Under the pieces are notes generated by a model. It made no database searches and was not told where the DNA came from. It saw nothing but the letters and a program-made list of their open reading frames with translations. This document shows positions 12,827 through 12,893 of a stretch of DNA of 12,893 nucleotides, one piece after another (position 1 is the first letter of the stretch; the number at the start of each line of letters is the position of its first letter). The stretch is from an uncultured Devosia sp. (GTDB lineage: Bacteria; Pseudomonadota; Alphaproteobacteria; Rhizobiales; Devosiaceae). The position numbers and the translations under genes were made by a program. The stretch is from NCBI GenBank assembly GCA_946481445.1, contig CAMLOA010000015.1, forward strand, positions 1-12,893. Reading direction: 5' to 3'.

Positions 12827-12893
12827 TTGGCACAGCAGACTGTGACGAAAGAAGATTTTGAAGCCCTCCTGATGGACAGCTTCGTCGACAACG
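12827..12893 (+). CDS. rpsA: 30S ribosomal protein S1, N-terminal fragment, TTG start
   Basis: Only the first 22 codons are inside the window. They read (M)AQQTVTKEDFEALLMDSF, resembling the N-terminus of alphaproteobacterial S1 proteins (TxxDFAALLxESF). S1 helps mRNA bind to the 30S subunit. The start is a TTG at 12827-12829, eight bases after AGGAG. The next in-frame ATG (codon 17) would remove the conserved EDFEALL segment, and no in-frame ATG lies close upstream. The position after cmk supports the call. Confidence 0.87.
   Translation, partial: MAQQTVTKEDFEALLMDSFVDN

Noticed and set aside
11905..12891. 328-codon minus-strand frame over cmk and the rpsA leader
   Set aside because: It is antisense to a clear CMP kinase, runs through the non-coding leader, and shows no recognisable motif.

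Overview
The window is GC-rich DNA with dense, often overlapping genes. It looks like a chromosomal segment of an alphaproteobacterium, most likely of the order Hyphomicrobiales (Rhizobiales). The block FYDLN-acid protein / aroA / cmk / rpsA, an infC gene divergent from an ABHD10-like hydrolase, and class II-type AroA sequence all fit that placement. A family such as Devosiaceae is only a guess. No phage, integrase, transposase, CRISPR array or toxin-antitoxin pair was found.

Layout. (1) 1-3777: a pair of tandem, translationally coupled YbjJ-like MFS transporters (the second cut by the window edge), a CrgA-type LysR regulator upstream on the same strand, and a divergent small NADP-binding oxidoreductase. 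(2) 3853-5428: a strong hairpin terminator, infC (IF-3) with a probable AUU start, and a divergent ABHD10-like serine hydrolase. (3) 5432-5885: a 98-residue GIY-YIG nuclease gene bracketed by perfect 30-bp inverted repeats, with a third, diverged repeat copy nearby. (4) 5890-9679: a compact minus-strand operon, ycaQ-type DNA glycosylase, queG, a YeeZ-like SDR and a GNAT acetyltransferase, with 3-nt spacing or 4-nt ATGA overlaps. (5) 9868-9943: tRNA-Ala(GGC). (6) 10086-12893: a FYDLN-acid protein divergent from aroA-cmk-rpsA, whose first two genes overlap by ATGA; rpsA starts at a TTG and runs off the window.

How the genes work together. Regions 2, 5 and 6 are housekeeping: translation initiation, tRNA, shikimate pathway, CMP phosphorylation and ribosomal protein S1. 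Region 4 joins DNA crosslink repair and tRNA queuosine synthesis with two less defined enzymes. Region 1 looks like a small regulated transport and detoxification locus, with candidate operators in both of its intergenic spaces.

Most worth a second look: the AroA protein sits in the canonical place but appears to lack several residues that bind shikimate-3-phosphate in characterised EPSP synthases, and the GIY-YIG gene/inverted-repeat unit has the shape of a small mobile or repeat-maintaining element. All family assignments come from reading the translations and from memory of family motifs; no database search was run.
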